Below, piece by piece: positions 1 to 13,400 of a stretch of 64,000 bases of DNA (its first letter is position 1; every line of letters begins with the position of its first letter). The stretch comes from Rhizophagus clarus (Eukaryota; Glomeromycota; Glomeromycetes; Glomerales; Glomeraceae): NCBI GenBank assembly GCA_015698045.1, contig BLAL01000303.1, forward strand, positions 310,001 to 374,000, read 5' to 3'. Under the pieces are notes generated by a model that made no database searches, had not been told where the DNA came from, and saw only the letters and a list, made by a program, of their open reading frames with translations. The position numbers and the translations under genes are program-made.

Positions 1-605
1 TGTGCGTAGATATATGTTACTTTCCTCTCATTGGAAGAGATTTGAATTCTTCAGATGCAAAAATATATACACTTGCAAAAGTATTTCCGCGAAGTATTAA
101 CGGTATAAATGAGGTCAATGAAGAAAAAAACGAATAATATTATTACATAGAGACGATAATAATTTTGTACAAATATGTTTTATTTTTTTTTTTATAATGT
201 ATATTTATATTCATATCAATAAAATTTGCTATTTACAGTAACTTTAAATAATGTTAATTAACGACACGGTTGTAATTAAAATTGTGAAAGTTCATTGATA
301 TGTGAAATTGTACCAATGTATAAAAAAACTCTATATGATTTTATAAAAGTTTGCATGCATTGAACGTCGTCAGATTTCACCACATTTTTTGCAAAATTTG
401 TAAAAAAAAACTTATGAAACCAGTTGATATATCGTAAAAATTATGTTATATTATACAAAAAAATTCAAAGAAACAAAAAAATCATACATTTATTATTGTA
501 AAAAAAGTAGTTATTCAATATTATACATATACATTACGATAAGTAGTGCTTTAGCAATTATAATGAAAAAAAAAAAAAAAAAAAATTAAAGACTGCGGAA
601 AATAA
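1..605. other. AT-rich intergenic, downstream of Hsp70-like gene A
   Basis: No open frame, RNA gene or repeat family was recognised here. The part next to the gene (about 500-605) would hold the 3' untranslated region of the minus-strand Hsp70-like gene. It contains an A-run at about 567-587. Confidence 0.5.
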
Positions 606-2820
606 TTAATCTTCTATATCCGTTTCAAAAGAAGTTTGGTAATTTTGACCATTTATATCATTACTTGCCTTCGCCGTAATTTCCATTTTGCCAAATGCTA
701 ATTTAAAAGTAGTGGGTCTATTTATTCCACGATGCTTATCTGGCCAATCAATTTTGAGTTTACCAAGTAGTCTCAATCCAGGATCATCAATATTAGCTTC
801 GTATTTATCTATGTAATAAATTTCAAATATTCCAATTTTTTGAAAAGGCAAAGTTGGTCTTACATTAGCGGGAAATTCTTCATTAATTTTAGCTATGGTT
901 CCTTTCTTTGCGATAGGATGAAAACGAAATGCAGAATCTTCAGAGTTGAAAACTTTGATTCCATAAGTAAATCTTAACACACGTGAGTCTATGACAAACA
1001 TTAGACCATCCATTTCATCATCATCCATGTCATTAACAGACCTTGCAAAACTTGCTCCATACATTGCTGCGCCACGAGAAACAGCAGCGATCGGATTTGT
1101 AGGGACAGAAATATTAATACCAGGGTGATCTCTGTGATCCGAAAATTCTTCTTTAATTCTCTTTTGTAAATACCCTGATTGGCTGAACCCTCCAACTAAT
1201 AACATTGCAGAACATCTTGAACCTTTTTCACTACAATTTTCAAGTTGAACACGAATCATGCGTAAAATTCTTTCAACAACTGGATCAAACATTGATTTGA
1301 TTGTCTCATAATCAAGTTTAATTAACCATTCAATCTCTTCCATTCTTTCTCTCACTTCATCGCTTACGTATTGTGCTATAATAGGAGAAACTTCCATGAG
1401 ATCCATTTCATAGCAGAAATTTAGATCGTCCCCTGTAAATTCAAATTTAACATTTTGGCAAAATTCTTGGACCATATACTGCATTTGTCCATAATAGTTG
1501 TCTCTTAATAAATCAATAGGACGATTATCGAGTATTTTTTTTAAATGATCAAGGAATGCTTTATCGATAAAAGAACTTCCGCAATAATCACCCGCTCTTT
1601 CTGTAATTTCTCCCAATTGATTTTCATTCAACAATTTTCTTGTTGTCAAATCTACTGTGCCACCACCACAATCGACGATCATAAAAATTGCTGTAAAACA
1701 ATTCCGATTTAGCACAATTGATACGAATTAATAATACTAATAATAATACATACTTCCACTAGTATCCAACCTATGTTCTCTGAGGACATTATTTTTGCAA
1801 TAAATTGCTGCGGCTTCAGCTATTGGGTTAAAAAATTGTTACATGATTTTTATTCAAAAAGAAAAGAAAATTCATTTGTAACTTACGTTCAGTAGTAAAT
1901 TCTAATTTTTTAGAGTCTTTATCGTTAATTAATCCGGCATTTGACGCACATTCTCTCATTATTGCTTTTTCTTTTTGTGTGTATTCGGCAGGAACAGTAA
2001 GAACTAGAAGAACATTTTCCATAAAATCGATTCCCCACCTAGCTGTAGCAGTATCCTTTATGGTAATAGTATCTTTTATGTGCTATTTAAAATAAATAAA
2101 ATGTAGATATGAAATTTTTTTGTTCTTTATAACGAAAATCAATATACTAATCATACTTTTCCAATTTCTCGAAGATAATCAGTAATTGCTCTTTTATGAT
2201 CTACAGAAAGGGTATACTCTTCTTTAAGCTCATCGCTCAAATTACCCAAATGTAATTTAAATAATTCTACTACTTTTTCTCGTTTATTCACAGTAATCCT
2301 TCGATCTGGACGTTTAGATAGTGCAGATTGCCCCCATGATTCGACATTATCAAGAAATTCATCATATTTTAATACGGTATTAGTTTTATAGCCCTTTTAA
2401 CAAACGAAAAAAAGAATACACAATGAATTTTTTTCGTGATTCGTCAATTTAGGATAAAAGAATATATTATTTACTTCTTCGTTAGAGTCAGGCCAATTTT
2501 TATTTGTTGTATACATATCATCTTCAGTGGCTTCACGATGACAATAAGTATATCCCTATTGAAAAAATTCAATATCAATTTAAAAAAATTTAAATTCCAA
2601 AAAAAAAAAAAAAATGAATCCTATCAATTCTTATACGTCCCAATCTGTTTAACCCCCCAAAAAAAAGAATTGTTTCAATTATAAAATTTAAATTACCGAA
2701 TATGTGGTTCCAAAATCTTAAGAAATGTTTGAAATTCATTAATTAAACGCTAGTTAATATACGAATGCAATCTAAAATATTTAACGTACCTAAACCAACT
2801 GCGACACGAATATCCGGCAT
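606..2820 (-). CDS. Hsp70-like (HSPA12-type) ATPase, copy A
   Basis: This is a divergent Hsp70-superfamily protein, probably a cytosolic ATP-binding chaperone-like ATPase. HSPA12-type genes are strongly expanded in AM fungi, but their client or partner is not evident here. I assemble seven exons on the minus strand: 2790-2820, 2697-2716, 2475-2555, 2157-2393, 1887-2082, 1754-1819 and 606-1690. All join in phase through GT-AG introns and give about 571 residues, the usual size for this subfamily. The three nucleotide-binding motifs are visible: DFGTTYS (residues 11-17), IVDCGGGTVDLTTR (about 215-228) and LLVGGFSQS (about 374-382). The classical Hsp70 substrate-binding domain and the C-terminal EEVD are absent, as expected for HSPA12-like proteins. 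The start is the ATG at 2820, matching the N-terminus of the divergent neighbour copy B. The reading frame looks intact. Confidence 0.9.
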
Positions 2821-3211
2821 TTTCAAAATTCCCAATTCACAGATAATTATTAACTTAAATCGTAAGTTTCGAATATTTATAAGAAAATATTATCGATTAA
2901 AAAAGTATGACGTTTAGATTCGATTATATCACATTTTATACATCATTAAATATTTCATTCAAGATACTAAAATGGAAATTTCATTTAAAGACGATTAAGT
3001 CAATCTAGTCAATCTATGCATAAGTTCTTTTTTTTTAATTTTTTTGATTTACTAAATTTACCCATTAATGGCTTATTATGGTAAACTGACAAAACAATAA
3101 CAATTCATTGATCTATTGATAACACGTAAATAATTTTCTCATTTTTTATTTATACAGAATCAAAAATGACGATTTTTTTTTTTAAAAAAAATAATAATAG
3201 TAATAACAATA
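2821..3211. promoter_or_regulatory. shared divergent promoter of the Hsp70-like pair
   Basis: This 391-bp gap separates the start codons of two head-to-head Hsp70-like genes and must hold both 5' leaders and promoters. A GAAATTTC dimer (2975-2982) fits half of a heat-shock element (nGAAnnTTCn), but I see no clear third pentamer, so heat regulation is only a possibility. Confidence 0.5.
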
Positions 3212-5487
3212 ATGTCTTCAAGTGATGATATTCGTGTTGTAGTGGGTATTGGTAAGTTAAATCGACGATATTTTATTAATTTAAAATCCAAAATGCGCCA
3301 GAATTCTCACATTGTTTTTTCTCGCTCTACCTATTATATTTCAGATTTTGGAACTACATATTCCGTAAGAATACTTTTACTTAGCTTAAAACGAATCAAA
3401 TTTTGCAAACATTTTTAGTTGACTGATTAGCTATTTCTTTAAAAAATTAAGGGATTTGCATTTGCTCATAAATCCAATCCTAATGATATTATAGTACAAG
3501 ATTATTGGAAAGGGCGTGAAGGGTGGTATAAAACGCCAACGGTCATAAAATATGATGACTCCTACACAAATGTGATATCGTGGGGATTCTCAGCACTAGC
3601 AGTAAAACCGAGAGGAAGATCCTTGCGACCTTCGTCAAAACCAATCGAATTGTTTAAATTATATTTATCAGAAAATGAGTCAAGTGGAACTGCGCCTTTA
3701 CCAGATGCATTAAACTATAAGGATGTTATTAAAGATTATTTGAAAAAACTAGGTGAAGATATTAAAAGAAGGGTAAACACTCACTGGTGCAGGCTAGATT
3801 TTAACAGTCAAGTTATAATTGTAATTACGGTAACAAAAGCTTTTTGATTTTTTTTTTTTTAAATCAAAAATTTAACAGAAAATTTTTTTATATAATTTGA
3901 TTCTTATTTTTTCTCTTAAGGTTCCTGCAGAATTCGATGATAATGCGATTGCAATAATGAGTGAATGTGCTATTGGTGCAGATTTGGTTAAAAGGGAAAA
4001 TATCGATAAAAATTTAAAATTTACGACAGAACGTAATTAACCAATAAATTGGTCTACTTTATTTAAATGATATTTGATAATTAAAGGTGATTCTCATGAT
4101 TCTCACAATCATTTATTTTACAGCTGAAGCTGCGGCGATTGATTCTATAAGTCTCCTAAGGAGCGAATATCATTTGAATTCCGGAGGTTAGTGTGATTTT
4201 ATACGAATGGTAATATGTGCAAATTTTAAATCCCTTCCTTTTACGTATAAATACTGTAGATTTATTTATGGTGGTTGATTGTGGTGGCGGTACAGTAGAT
4301 CTGACAACGCGAGAATTATTAGACGGCGATAAATTAAGTGAAATAACTGTGCGCTCGGGCGATAACTGTGGTTCATGCTATGTGGATCAGGCATTTATTG
4401 AGTTTCTTGGTAGTAAAATAGGTAGATCTACGATTGATACTTTAAAAGAGAATCATTATGTTAATCTACAATATATCGTACAAGATTTTTGTATACCCAC
4501 TAAAATTCTCTTTACGGGACAAGAGGGAGAGTTCGAAAATTATTATTTAAATTTAGAAGAGTATGAGCCAATAAAACAGTTATGTATTACAGGAGAAGAA
4601 AAAGAGAAGTTAGAAGCTAATGAATGGATGGTTGAAGCTAAATTTGAAGATATTAGAAATATGTTTGATCCTGTTATAGAAAGAATTCTTACACTAATAA
4701 GAGGACAATTGAACCAACTGGAACGGCGCGGAAAGAAAATTTCTCTAATGTTATTGGTGGGTGGATTTAGTGAATCTGTATATTTGCAAGATAGGATTAA
4801 AAAAGAATTTCCAGAACTGCCTAATATTTCTGTGCCTAAGAACCCCGTTACATCAGTTATGAAAGGAGGTAAGTAAACAAAATCTGATCTTTTATGAATC
4901 TTTCATTAATATTTTGTTAACTTCTCTTAAACATATCTGCAAGCTGTGAAATTTGGTCTTTCAGAAAAAATCGTGGAGGATCGTGTATTGAATTGGACTT
5001 ATGGTATTAAATTACATTCCGTTATTTTTGAATTAATTTATTTTTAAAAGAAAATAGCATAACTGCCCTTTTTTTTAAAGGTACTTGTGTAGTAAGAAAA
5101 TGGCATCCAACCGATCCATTGTCACACAAACTTCCAAACGGGTATGTAAAGGTTTTTGAAAAATTTGGTGAGAAAGGTTACGGTGAATCGGTCAAATTAA
5201 ACTATAAAGTTGTCAAACATTTTAAATCATTTTCATTAACTCAACGAAAAATAAATATTGATATGTATGTAACAAAATCTTCGGATGCGAAATATATTGG
5301 AGATCCTGAGATAAAATTATTTCGAAAATTTCAATTAGAATTGCCAGAATTAGATAGTTATGAGGATATTGATGATATTACTATCTTATTTATTTTAAAA
5401 TTTGGTCAGATGGGAATGTTTGCTACTGCTGAAAATAAGAATACTGGCGATGAGTGTAATGTTACTTTTAAATATGAATTTGATTAG
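3212..5487 (+). CDS. Hsp70-like (HSPA12-type) ATPase, copy B, one frameshift
   Basis: This is a paralogue of copy A, divergently transcribed. Exons by splice sites and homology are 3212-3251, 3345-3364, 3452-3829, 3921-4033, 4124-4186, 4260-4868, 4944-5003 and 5081-5487, for about 562 residues. Motifs are DFGTTYS (residues 14-20), VVDCGGGTVDLTTR (about 209-222) and LLVGGFSES (about 369-377). One intron position differs from copy A: B is continuous where A is split after its GYTYC-starting exon, and B has an intron just before VPAEF. Exon 4 carries one extra base in the T-run at 4020-4023, relative to the frame needed to read KFTTE and join the next exon. As written, translation runs into a stop just after the next splice junction. 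This may be a sequencing error in a homopolymer or a real recent loss. The remaining exons are clean, which argues against old decay. Confidence 0.8.
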
Positions 5488-7547
5488 TTTGTGGTATTTA
5501 AAGAGTATTAGTATCATTCAAGTTATAAAGAAGGCTATTGTAAAAGTAGATTATTAATAGATGCGCGTCAAATGTATTGATATCTGATGCACGTCACTTG
5601 TAACATAAAAATTTTTTTTATTAAATAATCATTAAAAATTTGTAATCCTAAAATATTAAGTTATAAACTTGTGGAAAGCATTTCATTCAAAAATATTAAT
5701 ATGAGATATGAGTTCACTTATGGAATAAAAAGTAATTTCGTTAGTAAAAAAAATTGTTACTATGAAAGATGCGATTCGGATGACGTATATCAGATATCTG
5801 ACGCGTCTGCGCCTTGACCTTGCGCAAAAATTACATTCTTGACTCTCCTTGTGTCAAATTGTATGACAAAATTATTCTGTGAGTACGATAAAATGGTATA
5901 ATTAAAATTAAGTGAAACCCGCTTTATTTTTTAATTTTATATTGGGCTAGTTCATAAAATCAAAAAAAAATCATCTTAACAATCACCGCGCATGTACTGT
6001 AACTCCCTAATTTGCTTTATTATAGTTACTATAATAAAATTTTTGGCACAGCATCGTCTTCCAACATATTAACACATGTAAAGTTTAAAATCAATCAAAA
6101 CTTATTTAATTGGTTAAATTAACGAATTCTGGCCGAAATTCTCTTAATCCTGGCCAAAATCGTAATTCCGGCCTGAATTTGGTTAAAATTGAAATATCAC
6201 TATTTATACAAAATAATTCTCAAAATTTCTTCAAATACATTTTGTTTTTCAAGTTGGATCTTAATTGGAAGTTAATGTATTTTTTTCATTAAAAATAAAA
6301 CATTAATGCAACAAACTTATCATTTATTAACCATAATGTAAAGCTTAAATCTGGTGAATATCCTAATGGCTTATTTGGTGAATATCCTAGAATTATGGAT
6401 ACATCTGTTCATTTTTGGATAGGACATTCTTTGCCTATGAAAAATAGGATATTTACTAAATATAATCTGGATATTCTAGGATATGATATACTGTAAGTAA
6501 AAAGTATCAATAAAGTGGTTTGATATTCATAAAAGAATATCTAATTTTTCTGAATTAGCATTAAAATATTTGACAGTTTAAGCTGCATCAGCTGCAAAGT
6601 AAAAGGCTATTCAGTAATGCAAGAAATACAATATATACTAGTAATTTTTAGTATATAAAAAAAATAGTATTTATTTATTTATTTATTTATTTAGACAAGG
6701 GGTCAAGTTATTATTATTACATATAAAAATATAAAGAAAATAATATATATACTATTATATAAATATTTGATAAATTATATGGTATCATGTGATGTATTCA
6801 ACATTTACACAATACTGATTATGATAAAATATTATGGCTTTTTCATATGATATAATAATAGTACTCAGATGGATGCCTGAAAAATATTTATTCTTAATTT
6901 CTGAATATTTACATGATTTTTGATCATAAAGATTCTTCACAGTTGCATTTATGATGATGCAAAAGTCAGGCAATATATACTATTATAATGCACTGAAAAA
7001 TGAATCTTTTAATTACAGTACAAAATGATATATTATGAAAATAAAGTATAATGTCCTGCAGGGCTATTTATTGTTTATTTTTTACTAACTCTAGCATGGT
7101 CTTATAGTTAGCATATTAGTAATAGAAATAGAAATTTTCCAAAATATAAAAAAAATAATGAATTAGAGATTTGCATTAAATAACCTAAAATACTCCTTTA
7201 AAAGTATAATGTATACTATACATATTTCACTTAATTTTTCTTAATTATAAAAATTATTACTGCTAATATATTATATTATATAAAATTTTATCATATTGAA
7301 TTTAAGTATTTAATTAAATTTACATATATCTTTATTTACATTAATTAAAAGAATTGATTAAAAGGAAAAGGATAAACAAAGTAATACTATTATAAAATAA
7401 ATGATAAATAAATTAAATAATTTTGGATTAATATTTATTTTTTTTTTTTTGTTGCTTTTTTTATTTTCCACCTTTTTTTAATTTTTTCTTTTTTTCTTTT
7501 AATAATTTTAGTGACTCATTATTTATTACAAATTTAATTGCAATTTT
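5488..7547. other. AT-rich intergenic with a possible small inverted-repeat element
   Basis: No gene was recognised. About 5558-5818 has imperfect inverted ends: GATGCGCGTCA near 5560, and its approximate reverse complement, containing TCTGACGCGTCTG, near 5798. It could be a ~260-bp MITE, but the arms are too diverged to be sure. GGCC-rich short motifs at 6129-6180 resemble MITE debris, and a (TTTA)n run lies at about 6670-6693. Confidence 0.3.
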
Positions 7548-8779
7548 TAAAGTTGCCTGCTAAAACTAAAGAGTTTTAACATGTCAAAATTGTCAAAACT
7601 ATTTTAACATTTTGACATTGACCTTCTGATTTGTCAAAATGCCAAAATAGTTTTGACATTTTGGCATAGTATATCATATGATATACTTATAGTTTCAGCA
7701 TTCACTAATCTGTGGTTTGCAAATTTTTGATCAGCTTTAATATTGGTCATATAAGCTGATTTACTGATCATAGATAATCTTTTTTTTTTGAAAAAAAAAT
7801 GGCTACAGTTTTTTTTAAATTAGATAAAAAAAAAATTTATTTTATTTTTTTTTTAAGTTACCAGACTTCTTGAATGAACTTGAACTTGAAATGTATACAA
7901 GTAAGTTAGTGGGAAATAGAAGGGAATTTTTTTTTAATATATTGAAGAAATATATTAACATTTCTTCTACATATTTCTTTTTTTTTCTTTAGGTTGTCAG
8001 ACTTCTTGAACAAATCTGAACTTGAAATATATATAAGTAAGTTAGTGGAGATTGAGAGGGAATTTTTTTTAATATATTAAAGAAACATACTAATGTTTCT
8101 TCTATTTCTTTTTTTTTTTCTTTAGGTTGTCAGACTTTTTGAATGAACTTAGACTTGAAATGTATATAAGTAAATTTAACGGAAAGTAAAAGAAATTTTT
8201 TTAATATATTAAAAAAACGTACTAACTGAACATTTCTTTTTTATTTTTTTAGGTTGTCAGACTTTTAGATAAACCTGGTCAATAAAATTTTTTTATTACA
8301 AGCAATAATATAAAAACTTTTTTTGAATGCAATAATTTATTATTTAATCCAGAAATTAATTTTAATTATAACAATAAAATAAAGTATTGCAATAAATTTT
8401 AGTTTTTTACGTATTTAATTTTAAATTTTTTTTTACTAAATTTTTAATATGCATGCTATATAGCCAAGACATTACAAATTATAATCAATCTATCAAATTT
8501 GTATCAAATTTGTATTAAACTTGTATCATTATCTATATAAACTTTATTAATTAGGATTGTTTAATTTTGAATCAATTGTAACTAAAATCTTAATATTTTA
8601 TATATCACGAGAGTGATGTTTTAATTTCAGCAATTTTGACATGTCAAAACTATTTTGGTAATTTTGTACAGTTTTGACAATTTTGACATGTTGAAACTAT
8701 TCTGGTATTTTAGCATTTTAATATATTTTTAGTTTTAACATTTTGATATTGGCCTATTGAGTTTCAGCAGGCAACTTTA
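7548..8779. mobile_element. non-autonomous hAT-like MITE (family TAARGTTGCCTG), copy 1
   Basis: Both ends carry the inverted repeat TAAAGTTGCCTGC, and an 8-bp direct repeat GCAATTTT flanks it (7540-7547 and 8780-8787). An 8-bp duplication is typical of hAT transposons. No transposase frame is present in the 1232 bp. Subterminal segments are rich in TGTCAAAA/TTTTGACA. The centre holds a tandem repeat described separately. A second copy with the same termini lies at 53193-53615. Confidence 0.8.
7856..8275. repeat. tandem repeat, period about 127-135 bp, inside MITE copy 1
   Basis: Units start at about 7856, 7991, 8124 and 8251 with the shared phrase AGGTTGTCAGACTT (first unit diverged). Each of the last three is preceded by a T-rich tract ending in TTTAG or TTTTTAG, which looks like a 3' splice acceptor. 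The spacings are 135, 133 and 127 bp. Confidence 0.8.
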
Positions 8780-8787
8780 GCAATTTT

Positions 8788-10314
8788 TTTTATTCTTTTT
8801 ATACCATTTATGAGCTTTATTTATAGCTACTTTTATTGATATTAATTCACATGTTTTTTTTTCAATATAGCAAAAGTTTTTCTAATAAAAAGATAATTAA
8901 TTAAAGTTTATTTCATATCATCTTCTCTATATATTATCATTTTATTTATATAAAATTACATGTAGATAATGTTATTAGGAACTTTTAACCAGAAAATTGA
9001 TTATAGTATAAAAGTACAAGGCAAATGCTAATAATATTATAAAGTTCAGTAAACTTATTAATTTTATCATTATGTAAAATATCTTTTTTTTTTTTTTTAA
9101 TAATCTAATTGATATTTAGTTTATATATCATATAAATAATTTATCAGAAGTTATATTTACTCTGACTTGCAGAATGTAATCATCAAAATCATTTTGCAAA
9201 ATATCTTTGTTTATTACTTTTTAAAATAAATAGTTATTTTTCAATAAATTAAAAGTTTAGACAAATCTTTTGCATTATATTACTATCTAATAATTAATAT
9301 ATGAAAGCATTATTTCTTGTGAAACTATGTATAAATTATTTATATTCTCATTGGAAGATATTACCTTTATTATATCAGGTAAAATCATAAGTTAATTTTT
9401 GCACAATTGCTGTAATCTAAATATGTTAATGTTACTAATAGATTCTTATTTATATCCTGTAAAAATATGTGCTAGTTTTATAAGTTAAAATTCTTGTTGT
9501 AACTCTAATATTTTTTGTTTAATATTCACAGATCCTATCAATGATATTCTAAACAAAATCTTTTTTGTTCTTTGATAGTATTTCTGACAGTTTAACTTTC
9601 AAGAGTAAATATTAATTTTTTAATCAAAATTACAGAACTTAAGAAGAAGAATACTAAGATTTTTAAATTTAGAGAAAAATTACTAAAGTTTGTTGAGATA
9701 GATTATTAAGAAAAAGGTAAAGCATAATGCTAAAAATACTAGACTTAAGCAAAACTAAGGCATAATATTAAAAAGATGAATAATAAGTCATAATTGAAAT
9801 GCAGTATATATGTTCTATTAAAAATACTTCTTTTATGAAAGTAATATCAAAGATAATATACCTAATATCAGTATGATAATGTCAATTCTTTACTTTTAAG
9901 TATAAGTGGATAAAAATTATTAAAGGATAGTAAAATAAATGCTTTCTTAAAATCAGAATATAAGAAAAAAGTTAATAATAAATTTAAGTAACATAATAAG
10001 AAATTGGTTAATTAAAATATTACTTTTAATTTATTATATGATACAGAAATAATTACTAGTAATCAATAGTAGAATAATATTTTAAATACATCACAGAAAA
10101 ATCACAAATATAATAATTTCACCAATAATTTTAAGCTTATAAAAAATTATTCAAAAACTATGATAAAATGCTATAATCAGAATAGTGTTTTTGATAACTC
10201 TAATAATAATATATTTGAATTTAATATAAGAACTGATCTCTAGATTTAGCTTTGTATCTGACAATAAATCTTCAAATAAAAATAAGATAATATTTTTAAA
10301 ATTAATAAGCTATA
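8788..10314. other. AT-rich non-coding stretch
   Basis: Very high A+T with no frame of convincing length or composition. No repeats of a recognisable family were seen. Confidence 0.4.
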
Positions 10315-10485
10315 TATGGGCAGACCTATAGCAAAAGGTGGGGCTCAGCCAAAAAAGTTTTTTTGAGATTTTATTATAATTATATATTAATTAACTTAAT
10401 CTTTTAAAAAAAATATTTTTTTATTTATAATACATTAATAAAAAAATTAAATTTTTAATAATTTATAATTTATATATTTTTCTTT

Positions 10486-13400
10486 GAGAAAATTTATTTA
10501 ACGCACCCCTGCGTTATAATGCATCCCCTATAAAAAGTAATTTTTATAATTCCGGCTGGTGTGCTAAAATTTTCTTTGTTTTGAAAATTGTGTACCATCA
10601 CGTAATAATCATTTATTTATTACTGATGACACGTCATTCTTTTTTGTAATACCCGCCTGATAATCTCTTTTTTCCAATACCAGAGTCTCAGAGAGTTATT
10701 ACAAACAGGTGTGGTATTTGAAATTGTCTTTATTTACTGCATTTAATTTTTTTTGACTAGTCTTCTTGTCATATGTGAATGAGTTGTGAACGAACGGTTG
10801 CTTTTTTTCATCAAATTATACTTTAGTTTCGTTAGAATTTACTTTAGTTTCACTAAACTTTACTTTGGCTTTGTTAGATTTTGTTTTGGTTTCATTAGTG
10901 TTGGGAACTTTTGATTTTGTATATTGTATACTTGAAATCTTATCATTAACTTTTTGATTTGGAAATACCTTATGGAGGAAAGTGAGATTGGTCAAGGTTG
11001 CTATATTCTTTGTAAAATTTTATTTGGTTTTGTTAACTTTCGTTAATAAAGCAATTTTGTATATTGTACATTTGAAACATTGCCAATGATGTCTTTATTT
11101 GGTTCTGAAATACCTACAATAACTGAACCTTTAGAATTGTCTATTGGATGTCATTTTGATACTTGGATAGTTGTGGAGAATACTATTAAGGAATATGGAA
11201 AGAGTAAAGGATTTGCTATTAATCGACATTGAGTTGAATATTTCAAAAATCAAATTACTGATTTAGGTGAACGAGTTGTAAGGAAAAGAACTTATGTATG
11301 CGAATATTTTGAAAGGTATAAGCTTAATAAAATGAATTCAATTGAGCAGCAGCATAACAAAGGTTCAAAAAAGACTGACTGCAAATGGCATGTTAATTTG
11401 AATAAGCTGAAAAATACTGATTTTGTCCATATAACATTCATACATCCTGATCACAATCACGAATTACTCGCCAATAATTCGATATTTGCTACAGCATTCC
11501 GAAGATTTGACATTTCTATAATGAAAGAGATTGAACATGCCATTGTGTATGGTCATTGTGACGTGTATACTATACGAAATCTTTTGCAACCGTTATTTCC
11601 TGACCAACTCTTTCTTACTCAAGATTTATCGAATGCAATTCAAAAAATCAAACAAAAACACCAAATGGTTGGATCAGATGCCTCTTGTTTGTTGAAATTT
11701 CTTCTTAAGAAGCAAAAAGAAGATCCTACAATGTTTGTGCAGCCATTAATTAACGCAGATAGTGATCGACTTTGAAGCATATTCTGGATGACATCAAACC
11801 AGATTTTATTATGGTCACGTTATTCTGATGTTATCTTACACGATAATACTTCGAGGACTAACAAGTATAACTATCCTTTATTGTTATTTATACTTGTAGA
11901 CAATAATGGTAAATCGTGATTAGGTGCGCAGGCTTTCTTGAATGATGAAACACAAGAAAGTTATGAATGGGTTTTGCAGCAAACGTTAGACGCTACTGGT
12001 TCAAAACCTTGTGTTATATTAACCGATATGGATTCTGCAATGATTTCTGCATGTCAAAACATATACAAGAATACGTATCACGTCTACTGTATATGGCATA
12101 TGTCTCAAAACATATCTAAATGACTTAAACACAAGCTTAAAACTGCAGATTTTAAGACATTTAACAAATATTTTTGGAAAACGCGCAATTCATTATGTGT
12201 AGAAGTTTTTGAGCGATGATTTCAAGAATTGTTAGAAAATTTTCCTGATAGCAATAATTATATGCATAATACACTCTATCTGATTCGTAATTCATGGGCT
12301 TGTGCTTTTACAAGTCATATTTTTACAGCTGGTATGCAGTCAACCCAGCGTGTCAAATCTATTAACGTGATTGTTCATAAGGCTATTTTCTCCAGTTCAA
12401 CTATGGCTGAAGCAGTTGAATATTTGGACTCTCAGATGCAGAAAGAAGAGCTGAACGCAACTTTTATGGAATGGAAATATAAGTCAATAACATATCACCA
12501 GCCATTTGTAGTGAATAATTTCTTTAGTGATATTAATGCTCTAATTAAAAAACATTTTTCCCACATATTGTTGCAGAAATCCATAAACAAATGTGCGAAT
12601 CTGTACTTTATAAATGTGAAAAGTTGTCTTTAGAGAACACGAACAATTTTGATAATGATCAAATGGTAATGTATGATACACATTTAATTATATCAGTTGG
12701 AGGTTTTCTGACAAATAGGTTTCTTTAGGAAATTTAGATTAGAATAGAATTAACATTATGGTTGATGTCATGATTTGATTAATAAGATTCACATGATTTT
12801 TTTACATTTAGGATCAGGAAGACGAACTGGGATCTGATCAGGAGGAAGTCAACAACATTGAAGATCATTATGACTATCGTCAGACATATTTAAAGGCATT
12901 GTTGAATTCAGTTTCAGAAAAATCAATTAAAGAAATCTGGCGAATCACTCCTTATATGATCCCAAGCTCATATCAGCATATCGTTACCTTTGAGGATGGT
13001 ACATACATGTGTACATGTTTGTTGTTAGTCTCGCATAGGATAATATGTAGACATTATTTCAAGTTGATGGTTGAAAATTCAAATGCACTATTTCATTTAT
13101 TATTAATGCCAACAAGATGGCTTCAAGATGATGCTTGGAATCACGTTGATACTATTTTTAATGAACTATTTATTGGAACATCATCCAAAAAACTAAAACA
13201 GATTCAAGACAATGATACAGTTCAACAAGCCAATTTTATTCCTATGCATTATGATAACATTCAAGAAGTTCAAATTAGAAATCGCGTACAGAAAAAAGTT
13301 GATTATGGCTGACTTATGAGACATTTTAAGAAAGCAGTGGATTATTCTTTAGAAGATAATGATCAACAAAGTTTGAATGATATTATCTTAGCTTATATTT

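Noticed and set aside
1001-1195. Second minus-strand frame inside the Hsp70-like gene A
   Set aside because: It is a shadow of the real coding frame.
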